64,000 bases of DNA, from assembly GCF_001693515.2 (NCBI RefSeq), contig NZ_CP042968.1, forward strand, positions 7,286,501 through 7,350,500, in the 5' to 3' direction. Both the position numbers and the translations under genes were made by a program. The notes below the pieces were generated by a model. That model was not told where the DNA came from and did no database searches. It saw nothing but the letters and a program-made list of their open reading frames with translations. Below are positions 1-9,660 of this stretch, piece by piece; position 1 is the first letter of the stretch, and each line of letters begins with the position of its first letter. Origin of the DNA: Bradyrhizobium paxllaeri (GTDB taxonomy: Bacteria; Pseudomonadota; Alphaproteobacteria; Rhizobiales; Xanthobacteraceae).

Positions 1-513
1 CAGATCCTCGATCCAGGGACGGTAATGCCCGAGCTCCGGCGTCTGCATCGCACGCTCGATCGCGGCATCGTCGACGCGGTTGAGTTCAAGCGCGAAGAAC
101 AGCAGATGCAGTGAGGCTGCCGTCAGCCGCTCGGAGACGTCGCCATAAAACTTGGAGATCGCGGGATCGACGCTGTCGCCGGCATGAACGAGACCGGCAT
201 AGGAGCCGAGCCGGCCGGCAAGATCGTCGATCGCCTCGTAGCGCCTGACGGCTGCGGCGAGCCAGCTTCCGCCGTCATCCCTGGCGACGCCTTCCGCCAG
301 TTTGCCTTTGTAATCCGCCTCGAACGCTGCGCAGTCCGCATCCATCTTTTGCAGATCGCGCGCGATTTCAGGTGCGTCGATGCCGGAATAGAGATCGGCC
401 AAATTCCATTCCGGCAATTTGCCGGTTTTTGGTTTGGCTGCACTTGCCCGGCTGCTCTTGGCGGGCTTGCGGGACGTTTTGACAGCTCGGGATGTCGCAG
501 ATTTTGCGCTCAT
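1..513 (-). CDS. pepF: M3 family oligoendopeptidase, N-terminal part (cut by window start)
   Basis: The minus-strand frame opens at an ATG at 513 and stays open to base 1, giving the first 171 residues. A Lys/Ala/Ser-rich leader of about 30 residues is followed by LPEWNLADLYSGID, which I recognise as the opening of alphaproteobacterial oligoendopeptidase F, a cytoplasmic zinc peptidase that cleaves short peptides. The following helical segment fits the family's N-terminal lobe. The HEXXH zinc motif would lie well beyond the window edge, so catalytic competence cannot be judged. It is transcribed away from the XRE operon just upstream on the same strand; 43 bases separate them. Confidence 0.8.
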   Translation of the reverse strand, partial: MSAKSATSRAVKTSRKPAKSSRASAAKPKTGKLPEWNLADLYSGIDAPEIARDLQKMDADCAAFEADYKGKLAEGVARDDGGSWLAAAVRRYEAIDDLAGRLGSYAGLVHAGDSVDPAISKFYGDVSERLTAASLHLLFFALELNRVDDAAIERAMQTPELGHYRPWIEDL

Positions 514-556
514 GGCACTTTCAAAACTGGAAGGTGATCAGGAAATGGGCAGAAGA

Positions 557-1000
557 TCAGGCGAAAGCCGCGAGCTGTGGGACGAACTGGACGAACAGTT
601 CTTCACCTTCGACAAGCCACGGCTCGGCCTTTTCGTCGAACGCGCTGCGAACCGCACACCACAACGTGATCGCGCGGACCATGAGCCACGATGTCGACGG
701 GACGGCCGCCTTGGCGTGCAGCGCAACAAGATCGAGGCTTCGATGTTCGAACAGCAGCCGGCCCAGTCCGTCTTCCAGGATGTAGCGACCGCCGATTCGG
801 GAAACGCACAGTTCGCAAGCCTGATCCGGCAACGGGCTCAGCAGATAAAATTGGACGTCGCCCTTTTCCGTCGTGCCGGTTTCCCATTCGCGTCCGGTCC
901 CCGGCGCAGTCGCGGCGCTCAGTGCCGCCAGGATGGTGCCGAGTTCCCTTTCGCTCCATTCGCCGGTGTCTTGTTTGCGCTCGAACGCAACGACGGTCAT
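557..1000 (-). CDS. hypothetical protein, second gene of XRE operon
   Basis: A 147-residue protein beginning MTVVAFERKQ that I do not recognise. It has no signal peptide and no clear membrane span; it is of mixed composition with several Trp and three Cys (residues near 62, 65 and 114). Its ATG overlaps the stop codon of the upstream XRE regulator by four bases (ATGA at 997-1000), so the two are almost certainly translationally coupled. A regulator plus a small unknown partner is compatible with a toxin-antitoxin-like or self-regulated pair, but nothing in the sequence shows toxicity. Confidence 0.6.
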   Translation of the reverse strand: MTVVAFERKQDTGEWSERELGTILAALSAATAPGTGREWETGTTEKGDVQFYLLSPLPDQACELCVSRIGGRYILEDGLGRLLFEHRSLDLVALHAKAAVPSTSWLMVRAITLWCAVRSAFDEKAEPWLVEGEELFVQFVPQLAAFA

Positions 1001-1329
1001 TTGCTTTCCGCTCCGAACAGCAGCCGGTGCAATTCCGGCTCATAGTACATTAACAGATGCTTCGCGAAGGCTGCTTGTTCAATACCCAATTCGTTGGCCC
1101 ATGCCCCCATGATTTCGGTTGGAACACGGCTGAAGCCGTTCTCCACCTGTGAGATGAAAGTGTAGTACTTCAGGCCAAGGCGTGCAGCGAGATCCGCCTG
1201 CGACAATTCGGCATCCGCCCGTCGCTGCTTGAGCCAATCCCCAGCCAGTTTCCGCAATTGCTTCGCTTCCGGCACAGCACTGTTGGGCAGATGTTTCGTG
1301 GAAACATCTTGATGTTTTGCGCGTTTCAT
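997..1329 (-). CDS. XRE-family helix-turn-helix transcriptional regulator
   Basis: A 110-residue DNA-binding protein. Residues about 33-83 form an XRE/Cro-type helix-turn-helix: LSQADLAARLGLKYYTFIS carries the turn and recognition helix, followed by QVENGFSRVP, the usual XRE continuation. The Lys/Arg-rich N-terminus and short C-terminal tail are unassigned. It is the first gene of a two-gene operon, overlapping the next gene by ATGA. A short inverted repeat (GGTAG/CTACC, 1360-1379) lies about 30 bases upstream of the start and could be its own operator. The partner or target is unknown. Confidence 0.8.
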   Translation of the reverse strand: MKRAKHQDVSTKHLPNSAVPEAKQLRKLAGDWLKQRRADAELSQADLAARLGLKYYTFISQVENGFSRVPTEIMGAWANELGIEQAAFAKHLLMYYEPELHRLLFGAESK

Positions 1330-1359
1330 GTTTACTAAACTATCTAACGTGAATGACCG

Positions 1360-1379
1360 GGTAGGTAGTGTTCCCTACC
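1360..1379. promoter_or_regulatory. candidate operator upstream of XRE regulator
   Basis: Inverted repeat with 5-base arms GGTAG and CTACC around a 10-base centre, in the gap between the divergent XRE gene (start 1329) and the small membrane protein gene (start 1409). The position suits autoregulation. The arms are short, so chance is a real possibility. Confidence 0.25.
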
Positions 1380-1408
1380 ACAATCTCTGCTCGCGAATAA
1401 GAATTCAG

Positions 1409-1750
1409 ATGGCTTTCTTAGACCGCAGTCAGATTGCTGAGACGCCTTCCCGGTCCCCTGTGGCCCGCGGCAAGGAGTTGTTTGCCGGCATTCTGATCGT
1501 GGCGCTGGTTGCGACTGTGGGAATCCGGAACGTGGTGCCAACAGATGCGCTTGCGCCCGCGATTGTCACCCTGCTCTTTGCAGTGGCCGCATTGACGGCC
1601 GGCTTTGCGCTGCTCTGCCGGCGCGACCGCTACCGCATCATGTGGTTCGACCTCGCGGGAAGTCTGACGTTCATCGGCGTCGTCCTCTCCGTTCTGATCG
1701 AGCCCGACCAGATGGTCAGACTCTTCGCTCTCACCAATCAACCTGAATAA
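1409..1750 (+). CDS. small integral membrane protein of unknown function
   Basis: A 113-residue protein from the ATG at 1409. Three hydrophobic stretches are visible: about residues 21-36 (GILIVALVATVGI), 45-68 (LAPAIVTLLFAVAAL and on) and 78-96 (FDLAGSLTFIGVVLSVLIE), so it is probably a three-pass inner-membrane protein. I chose this start because the longer frame from 1328 has a polar, non-conserved-looking leader that would overlap the XRE promoter. No family is recognised. It is divergent from the XRE operon and could be its target. Confidence 0.5.
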   Translation: MAFLDRSQIAETPSRSPVARGKELFAGILIVALVATVGIRNVVPTDALAPAIVTLLFAVAALTAGFALLCRRDRYRIMWFDLAGSLTFIGVVLSVLIEPDQMVRLFALTNQPE

Positions 1751-1869
1751 CGGAAACGCATTTTGCGCAGCCTGACTGCGTCTTTCTTCTACGCACATCC
1801 AAGCCCGGGCCCCTCTGGCAGTTCAAGCGAACTGCGATGTCGGATTGGACCTTCAACGGAGTGGCCCGG

Positions 1870-2514
1870 ATGCTCGAACTAATCTCCTCAGAATCCCTGA
1901 CGGCACTATTCCAGGTCGTAATGATCGATCTGGTGCTTGCCGGCGACAATGCGATCGTCATCGGCCTTGCAGCCGCCGGCCTGCCCGAGGGCCAGCGCAA
2001 GAAGGCGATTGTGATCGGCATATTGGCCGCAACGCTGCTGCGTATCGGCTTCGCCTCCGTGACGGTCCAGTTGCTGCAAATCATTGGGCTGTTGCTCGCC
2101 GGCGGCGTTCTGCTGCTTTGGGTGTGCTGGAAGATGTGGCGCGAGCTGCGTACGTCGCATCATCATGAACCGAAAATGCAGAGTCTCTCGGCCGCAAGCA
2201 CGATCGAAGGCTCCGCCCCGGTCGGCCATCAAAAGACGCTTGGCCAGGCCGTCTGGCAGATCACGCTCGCCGACGTGTCTATGTCGCTCGACAACGTGCT
2301 CGCCGTCGCGGGCGCCGCACGCGAGCATCCGATGGTTCTGATCTTCGGGTTGGCGCTTTCCATCGCCCTGATGGGGCTCGCCGCCAACTTCATCGCGCGG
2401 CTCCTGGAAAAGCAACGCTGGATCGCGTATGTCGGCCTCGCCATCATACTCTATGTGGCTCTGGACATGTGCTATCGCGGCGCGCTGGAGGTGTGGCCAC
2501 ACCTCAACGTCTAG
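1870..2514 (+). CDS. TerC-family integral membrane protein (YjbE-like)
   Basis: A 214-residue polytopic membrane protein. The TerC hallmark appears twice: DLVLAGDNAIVIGLA near residues 20-34 and DVSMSLDNVLAVAG in the second half, the paired acidic membrane motifs that define the family. TerC proteins are linked to metal-ion (often manganese) export or metalation of secreted enzymes. The ATG at 1870 is preferred over the one at 1837 because GGAG sits at a good distance and the protein then begins directly with the first hydrophobic helix. A His-rich loop (HHHE) lies mid-protein. I looked for a yybP-ykoY manganese riboswitch upstream and did not see one. Confidence 0.85.
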   Translation: MLELISSESLTALFQVVMIDLVLAGDNAIVIGLAAAGLPEGQRKKAIVIGILAATLLRIGFASVTVQLLQIIGLLLAGGVLLLWVCWKMWRELRTSHHHEPKMQSLSAASTIEGSAPVGHQKTLGQAVWQITLADVSMSLDNVLAVAGAAREHPMVLIFGLALSIALMGLAANFIARLLEKQRWIAYVGLAIILYVALDMCYRGALEVWPHLNV

Positions 2515-2615
2515 GCCCTCCACAACATCGCCGTTCTTCAACGATTAAGAGGGCGTTAATCGGCATCGGCGAAAGTGCCCCGATTCGATACATTGTGTAG
2601 CGTGCGGGGAGAGCC

Positions 2616-4115
<1,500 letters not shown>

Positions 4116-4475
4116 GACGCAAACTGAGCGAACAGCACCTCGCGGGATTATGGCGCCCGCGTGGCAAAGATCGTGGCAAACCAACGACATCACACGTTCG
4201 GAAGCTTTTGAACCGTGGCTTGCCGGTGACAGACAAAGGGCGGGTGGCGTGGCAAAAAACATGCGACCCGAAATTTCAACGGGTAGTTTGAGGTCAGTTT
4301 GTCGTGAGTTGTCCCGCATGGCGCTGGCTGCATGAGTGGGGCACATGTATCGTCTGCGTTGAATCATTGCGTGCAGGCGTACGAGAACCGATCGAAGCCG
4401 GCGCTTCCCGCGCAAGCTATGACGATGCCAACGACTGTTCCATGCCGGGGCAGTTTCGCCCAAGGGGGTGTGACG
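4116..4475. other. intergenic region between response regulator and L,D-transpeptidase
   Basis: About 360 bases without a convincing gene. A GTGGCAAA-like word occurs three times (near 4159, 4172 and 4248), which could be binding sites. I do not see a -24/-12 sigma-54 promoter good enough to call. Reading frames open across it are better explained as extensions of the transpeptidase frame. Confidence 0.4.
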
Positions 4476-6605
4476 ATGCGTGACTGTTCGACCAATCGTG
4501 CAGGATTTGACCGCGTACTGATGGCCGTCGCGGCAACTTTCCTCACGGTGTCCGCGACCTCAGCATTAGCGGGCCAGTCGACAACCCCGCGCGCCAGCGC
4601 CGCCGAGCTCGCGATCGATGCAGCAGTCCCCCGTCCCGAGCCGGCCAACGTTCCGCCTCCGACCATCGGCGATTTCAAGATGGACTCCACCGCGTCTGTT
4701 CCGGACCCGGCCAAGGCCATCGACAAGCCGGCCGATCCCGGTGCCGCCGCAAAGGCAGCCGAATCCAAGCCGGCCGAGACCGTCACGGCGCCCGCGGCCA
4801 GCGACACCGCGACCATCACGCCTCCGCCGGCGACGGCCACCGCGCCTGCAACCGAACCCGCCAAGGAGCCGGTGAAGGTCAGCACCGTCGCACCAGCCGA
4901 CCAACCGGTCGCCGACAGGCTGCGCGACATGCTCGGCACCAGGTCTCTGCGCTATTTCGATCGCAAGAACGAGCGCGCCGCCGTCGAGAAATTCTACGCC
5001 GCGCGTGACTACGCGCCGCAATGGACCCAAGCGGGCAAGCTGACCGACGGCGCCAAGGGCGTGATCGCCCGCCTGAAGGATGCCGCCGCCGAGGGCCTCA
5101 ATCAGGCCGACTACCCGGTGCCGGATTTCGCGGCCGCCGGTTCGCCGGACCAGCTCGCCGAAGCCGAGCTGAAGCTCACCGCAAGCATGCTCGACTATGC
5201 GCGGCAGGCGCAGAGCGGCCGGATGCACTGGTCGCAGGTCTCTGCCGACATTCTGTATCCCGAGCACCCGACCGATCCGGCCGAAGTGCTGGCCAACATC
5301 TCGACCGCCAAGGACGCGTCCGCCGCGCTCGATGGCTACAACCCACCGCACAAGCTCTACAAGGATCTGAAGGCCAAGCTCGCCGAGCTGCGCGGCCAGG
5401 GCGACGGCCCGATGATCTATATCGCCGAAGGTCCGGCGCTGGCGTTCAAGGCCGCCACCAAGAAGCAGGCTGAAGTGGCGCCGGAAGATTCCCGCGTGCC
5501 GCAACTGCGCGCCAAGCTCGGCCTCGAGCATCCCGACGATACCCGCTACGACGCCAAGGTCGCAGCCGCCGTGCGCAAGTTTCAGGAGAGCGTCGATCTC
5601 AAGGCGACCGGTGTGCTCGACGATCGCACCGTAAAGGCGATCAACAGCCCGAAGCGCGACCGGCACATCGACACCGTCCTCGTGAATATGGAGCGCTTGC
5701 GCTGGCTGCCGCGCCAGCTCGGCGCGGCCTCGCTGGGCAATGCCTATGTCATTCTCAACGTGCCCGATTTCACGCTCAAGGTGATGCAGAACGGCGCACC
5801 GGTCTGGACCACGCGCGTCGTGACCGGAAAGCCGGGAAAGCATGCGACGCCGATGCTGACGGAGACGATGAAGTTCATCACGGTCAACCCGACCTGGAAC
5901 GTCCCGCCGTCGATCATCTACAACGAATACCTTCCGGCCCTGCAGCAGGACCCGACGGTGCTGCAGCGCATGGGCCTGCGGCTCGAACGCAACCGCGACG
6001 GCAGCATTCACATTTCGCAGCCGCCGGGCGAGGCCAACGCGCTCGGCCGTGTCCGCTTCAACTTCCCGAACAAGTTCCTGGTCTATCAGCACGACACGCC
6101 GGACAAGCACCTGTTCGCCAAGGAAGAGCGCGCGTTCAGCCATGGCTGCATGCGGGTGCAGAACCCGGATGTGTACGCGGCGACGCTGCTCAACATCACG
6201 ATGCCGAACGAGCGCTACACGCCTGAGCGAATTCGCAGCATGTACGGTCGCAGCGAGATCGACCTGAAATTCCCGACGCCGATTCCGGTCAACATCACCT
6301 ACCAGACCGCGTTCGTGGATGACGCCGGCAAGCTGCAATTCCGCAAGGACATTTACGGCCGCGACGCGACGATGATCGCGTTGCTCAAGAATAGCCGCAA
6401 CAAGGATCTCGAGGTCATGGTCTCCCATGCCCAGCCGAGCTATTCGCGCCCGTCTGGCTCGAGCCTGCCGGCCGGTGTCAGCTTCGCCAGCGACAACACT
6501 TATTCCTCCGGCCCCTCGTTCTTCGAGCGCCTGTTCGGCAGCCCGTCGCCCATGACGCCGCCGGCGCCGGTCGGCCGGCGGCCGCAACAGCGGTTCACCC
6601 GTTAA
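4476..6605 (+). CDS. periplasmic L,D-transpeptidase (YkuD catalytic domain, YcbB-like)
   Basis: A 709-residue secreted murein transpeptidase that would form 3-3 peptidoglycan crosslinks or attach proteins to the wall. A signal peptide (LMAVAATFLTVSATSALAG) is followed by a Pro/Ala/Thr-rich linker to about residue 145, a helical domain, a PG_binding_1 repeat (VRKFQESVDLKATGVLDDRT, around residue 370-390) and the YkuD domain with the catalytic SHGCMR motif, Cys558. The start at 4476 has an AAGGGGG ribosome site 7-8 bases upstream; the longer frame from 4332 lacks one and would bury the signal peptide. A hairpin with T-run follows (6649-6677). Confidence 0.88.
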   Translation: MRDCSTNRAGFDRVLMAVAATFLTVSATSALAGQSTTPRASAAELAIDAAVPRPEPANVPPPTIGDFKMDSTASVPDPAKAIDKPADPGAAAKAAESKPAETVTAPAASDTATITPPPATATAPATEPAKEPVKVSTVAPADQPVADRLRDMLGTRSLRYFDRKNERAAVEKFYAARDYAPQWTQAGKLTDGAKGVIARLKDAAAEGLNQADYPVPDFAAAGSPDQLAEAELKLTASMLDYARQAQSGRMHWSQVSADILYPEHPTDPAEVLANISTAKDASAALDGYNPPHKLYKDLKAKLAELRGQGDGPMIYIAEGPALAFKAATKKQAEVAPEDSRVPQLRAKLGLEHPDDTRYDAKVAAAVRKFQESVDLKATGVLDDRTVKAINSPKRDRHIDTVLVNMERLRWLPRQLGAASLGNAYVILNVPDFTLKVMQNGAPVWTTRVVTGKPGKHATPMLTETMKFITVNPTWNVPPSIIYNEYLPALQQDPTVLQRMGLRLERNRDGSIHISQPPGEANALGRVRFNFPNKFLVYQHDTPDKHLFAKEERAFSHGCMRVQNPDVYAATLLNITMPNERYTPERIRSMYGRSEIDLKFPTPIPVNITYQTAFVDDAGKLQFRKDIYGRDATMIALLKNSRNKDLEVMVSHAQPSYSRPSGSSLPAGVSFASDNTYSSGPSFFERLFGSPSPMTPPAPVGRRPQQRFTR

Positions 6606-6648
6606 TCCGGAGGACTACGGTCTACGGATAGAATTTCTTAATGAAATC

Positions 6649-6677
6649 AACAGCCTCTCCTCTCAGGAGAGGTTGTT
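6649..6677 (+). terminator. rho-independent terminator after L,D-transpeptidase gene
   Basis: Stem CCTCTCCT / AGGAGAGG with flanking AACA and TGTT pairing and a short loop, ending in a weak T-run, 44 bases after the stop codon. Confidence 0.6.
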
Positions 6678-6860
6678 TACGTTAACCATTATCCCTGCCG
6701 TAGCGGGCACCCGGCACTTTTTCGCCACAGTCCACGCGTTAGGTTAAAGCTGCTTGGGGGCAGGTCGGTAAACCTCGGTTTAACCCTCCTGCTTTAAGAA
6801 AGCGTTCACCGTCTTTTGCCGGGGGTCTGCAAAAGAAAACCGTGAACGCTCGTCGACTGG

Positions 6861-8495
6861 GTGGGCTCATACGTGCTGGCTGGTTTCGCGCGCCAATTCA
6901 ATCCGCTGTCTTCGAAAGCCGGATATCGGATCGGCCTGACCTCGCTGTTGCTCCTGGCGGGCGCCGGCACGGTGCATGACGCGACGGCGCGGAACGAGAC
7001 CCGCACCCTCTCCTTACACCACACCCATTCCGGCGAGGATCTCACCGTCACCTTCAAGCGCGACGGCCGCTACGACGAAGACGCGCTGAAGAAGCTCAAT
7101 CATTTCCTCCGCGACTGGCGCAGCCAGGACTCCACCACGATGGATCGGCACCTGTTCGACATCGTCTGGGAAGTCTACCGCGACGTCGACGGCAAGCAGC
7201 CGATCCAGATCATCTCCGCCTACCGCTCCCCCGCCACCAACGCCATGCTCCGCCGCCGTTCTTCCGGCGTGGCCCGCTTCAGCCAGCACATGCTCGGCCA
7301 TGCGATGGACTTCTTCATTCCGGGCGTGTCGCTTGAGCAGGTCCGCGCCGCCGGGCTCCGGTTGCAGCGCGGCGGCGTCGGCTTCTACCCGACCTCGGGA
7401 TCGCCGTTCGTCCATCTCGACACCGGCAGCATCCGTCACTGGCCACGCATGACCCACGATCAGCTCGCCAAGGTCTTCCCGGATGGGCGCACCGTCCACC
7501 AGTCTTCCAGCGGTCCGATGAAGGGCTATGAGCTGGCCCGCGCCGACATCGAGCGACGCGGCAATGGCGACAATGCCGCAACCGTCAAGATGCCTAACCT
7601 GTTCGCAGCGCTGTTCAAGGGCGGCAAGTCGACGGAAGAGGATGACGAGGGCACAAACGCTCCCATCAAGAACGAGAAACCCGCACCGGCCAGTGTGGCT
7701 GCTGCGAAATCCGCCGACCCGGTCCCGACCCCACGCGCCAAGCCGCCCGGCGCGACCATCCAGCTCGCCGCGGCTGACGCGCAGATCGTGGCGGCGCCCA
7801 AGGCGAGAGCTGAGTCCAAGCCGGAGGCGAAGCAGGCCGCGCCGGTTTCCGCCGAGACGGGCGAGCCGAAGCCGCAGACGCCGGCCGATATCATCAATTC
7901 CCGCGGTTTCTGGGACGACGTACCGAAGGCGGCGAATCAGGCCACTCCCGCGCAAGTCGCAGCCCTCCGCGCCCGCCAGGCCCTCGCCGCCGCCACGGCC
8001 ACCGATCCGCAACCGACCGCCAGCGTCAACGAGAGCTTCAACAGGGCGATGGCCTATGCGCCGGCCGCTGCTTCGCCGGTCGACCGCGCCAACATCGTCG
8101 CCGCCTCCGCACCGGTGCCGCGCAGCAGCGTGCGTCCGGTACGCACCGCGGCTGCGACCGAAATCAATACCGTGGTCGCCAAGGGACCGCAGGGCCCTCA
8201 GGGTCAGGACACCGTGGTCGCCACCTCGACCCGCCTCGCCGCTGCGAAGGGCAACGACATCTGGATGCGGGTCATGATGCTGGCGCCGAGCGCAAGCAGC
8301 GCGATGTCGACGACGGTGCTCGGCGACACCGAGATGACCCAGATGCGCAGCCACTTCGTCAAGCCGAAGGCCGCGATCGCCATGTCGTTCTCGGATGACC
8401 CGATGATGGGCATGACCTGCGACCGCTTCACGGGATCGGCGACCACGCAACTGCCGACGCAGTCGTTCGTGATGCGCACCGCCGCGCTGCGGTAA
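6861..8495 (+). CDS. DUF882 / M15-like cell-wall peptidase-type protein
   Basis: A 544-residue exported protein starting at a GTG (6861). A hydrophobic segment near residues 25-36 serves as signal or anchor. Residues about 50-200 are the DUF882 domain (YcbK-like, related to peptidase M15): IQIISAYRSPATNAMLRRRS, H143-x6-D150 in HMLGHAMDFF and H185-L-D in FVHLDTG make a plausible zinc site. The rest, from about residue 240, is low-complexity Ala/Pro/Lys. The family is thought to act on peptidoglycan; together with the preceding transpeptidase it forms a wall-remodelling pair. Start uncertain because upstream ATGs are absent. Confidence 0.8.
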   Translation: MGSYVLAGFARQFNPLSSKAGYRIGLTSLLLLAGAGTVHDATARNETRTLSLHHTHSGEDLTVTFKRDGRYDEDALKKLNHFLRDWRSQDSTTMDRHLFDIVWEVYRDVDGKQPIQIISAYRSPATNAMLRRRSSGVARFSQHMLGHAMDFFIPGVSLEQVRAAGLRLQRGGVGFYPTSGSPFVHLDTGSIRHWPRMTHDQLAKVFPDGRTVHQSSSGPMKGYELARADIERRGNGDNAATVKMPNLFAALFKGGKSTEEDDEGTNAPIKNEKPAPASVAAAKSADPVPTPRAKPPGATIQLAAADAQIVAAPKARAESKPEAKQAAPVSAETGEPKPQTPADIINSRGFWDDVPKAANQATPAQVAALRARQALAAATATDPQPTASVNESFNRAMAYAPAAASPVDRANIVAASAPVPRSSVRPVRTAAATEINTVVAKGPQGPQGQDTVVATSTRLAAAKGNDIWMRVMMLAPSASSAMSTTVLGDTEMTQMRSHFVKPKAAIAMSFSDDPMMGMTCDRFTGSATTQLPTQSFVMRTAALR

Positions 8496-8502
8496 GGCCG
8501 GT

Positions 8503-8606
8503 CGTCATTGCCGGGCCTGCCCCGGCAATCCATCTTCTTCGTATATATCGTTTTGATGGATACGCGGGTCACCTAGCGCGAAGACGCGCTTCTGCCCGCG
8601 CATGAC
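8503..8606. repeat. palindromic intergenic repeat, family E (copy 1)
   Basis: Begins GTCATTGCCGGGCCTGCCC and ends with GCCCGCGCATGAC, so the ends are inverted and the inside is hairpin-rich. Related to the element at 56231-56342. It follows the DUF882 gene and may also act as its transcription stop. Confidence 0.55.
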
Positions 8607-8619
8607 ATCTTGAGGCGCC

Positions 8620-8892
8620 TCACAGCATCCCGAGCGCCTGCATGTAGGTCTCCAAAATGGTTTCCTGCTCGGCGCGCTCGTTGGCGTCCTGCTTGCGCAT
8701 CCGCACGATGGTGCGCAGCGCCTTGGTGTCGAAGCCGTTGCCCTTGGCTTCGGCATAGACGTCTCGGATGTCGTCGGAAATCGTCTTCTTTTCCTCTTCC
8801 AGACGCTCGATGCGCTCGATGATGGCCTTGAGCTGGTCTTTGGCGAATCGTGTCGCGGGCTCGTCCTGGACGGCGGCGGCGGAGGTGGCCAT
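8620..8892 (-). CDS. DUF2312 / UPF0335 family protein
   Basis: A 90-residue soluble protein, almost all helical: [23 protein letters not shown] is a probable coiled coil, followed by [17 protein letters not shown] and IVRMRKQD. This is the signature of the DUF2312 (UPF0335) family, nearly universal in alphaproteobacteria; I know of no assigned biochemical role, though the resemblance to GapR-type DNA-binding proteins makes chromosome binding a fair hypothesis. Length is normal for the family. The ATG at 8892 follows GGAG at a good spacing. It stands alone on the minus strand. Confidence 0.9.
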   Translation of the reverse strand: MATSAAAVQDEPATRFAKDQLKAIIERIERLEEEKKTISDDIRDVYAEAKGNGFDTKALRTIVRMRKQDANERAEQETILETYMQALGML

Positions 8893-8933
8893 CGGGTACT
8901 CCTGAATGGAACTGACGGTGAAGGTGAAAAATC

Positions 8934-8964
8934 AAGCGCCGCACGCGTTACCGCGCGGCGCTTT
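8934..8964. terminator. GC-rich hairpin, possible bidirectional terminator
   Basis: Stem AGCGCCGC / GCGGCGCT with TTTT on the plus-strand side, between DUF2312 and DUF1244 genes. It could end transcripts of the minus-strand DUF1244 gene before DUF2312, or serve as a 5-prime leader structure for DUF2312. Confidence 0.45.
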
Positions 8965-9061
8965 TGCGCAGATGACCCTCAAGATCGGGGGGCCTTGCGT
9001 CAAGGCAGCATCGCGCTCATCCACAGCGCGCCCACAGGAGATCGGGCTATCAATGAAGGTG

Positions 9062-9147
9062 CCGTCATTCCGGGGTGGTGCGTTAGCACCAGACCCGGAA
9101 TCTCGAGATTCCGGGTTCGATGCTTACGCATCGCCCCGGAATGACGG
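9062..9147. repeat. palindromic intergenic repeat, family A (copy 1)
   Basis: Ends CCGTCATTCC and GGAATGACGG are inverted, and the centre holds the 16-base perfect palindrome GGAATCTCGAGATTCC. The same centre occurs at 33406-33487, and a divergent one at 11681-11783. It lies downstream of the DUF1244 gene. Confidence 0.8.
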
Positions 9148-9156
9148 ATAAGGAGA

Positions 9157-9459
9157 TCAATGCCCGGGATGCACCTTCTTCATCGCAGCCAACTGCTCAG
9201 GCGTGGCCGTGCCCTGATATTTCGCTTTCCACTCCTCATAGGGCATGCCGTAGACCGCCTCGCGGCTCTCGTCCTTGCTGACGGCAACACCCTTGGCGTC
9301 GGCCTCTTCCTTCATCCAGTTGGACAGGCAGTTGCGGCAGAAGCCGGCCAGATTCATCAAATCGATGTTCTGGACGTCGGTGCGGCCGCGCAGGTGGCTG
9401 ACCAGGCGCCTGAAAACGGCGGCTTCCAGTTCTGTTCTGGTTTTGTCGTCGATCGTCAT
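9157..9459 (-). CDS. DUF1244 family protein
   Basis: A 100-residue soluble protein. The run AVFRRLVSHLRGRTDVQNID followed by LMNLAGFCRNCLSNWM and VYGMPYEEWKAKYQ is the recognisable DUF1244 pattern. The CRNC pair (two Cys three apart) is conserved in the family and may bind metal or form a disulfide. The function is not established. I start at the ATG of MTIDDKTRTE (9459) rather than 9492, since the longer version adds a non-conserved leader. Confidence 0.85.
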   Translation of the reverse strand: MTIDDKTRTELEAAVFRRLVSHLRGRTDVQNIDLMNLAGFCRNCLSNWMKEEADAKGVAVSKDESREAVYGMPYEEWKAKYQGTATPEQLAAMKKVHPGH

Positions 9460-9660
9460 GGTCTTGGCTCCCGCGTCGCATGTGCCGAGCATATTGATAT
9501 CAGGTAGGATTTGTCACAGATTCTGCCACATCTGCGGGCAAAATTGGCAACCTTACCGGGGTGTCCGGTTTTCCCGTAGCGCGGGAAAGCCGTTCCCCGG
9601 CCGTTGACAGGTCCCGCCGGGTCACGCGAAATCTTCAATGATTTGATATAGCTTCGCTGC

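Noticed and set aside
1751..1869. possible yybP-ykoY manganese riboswitch before the TerC gene
   Set aside because: The leader is only about 120 bases and lacks the conserved riboswitch words.
4566..6587. 673-residue open frame opposite the L,D-transpeptidase gene
   Set aside because: Antisense to a gene with signal peptide, PG-binding and YkuD motifs; the sequence is low complexity and motif-free.
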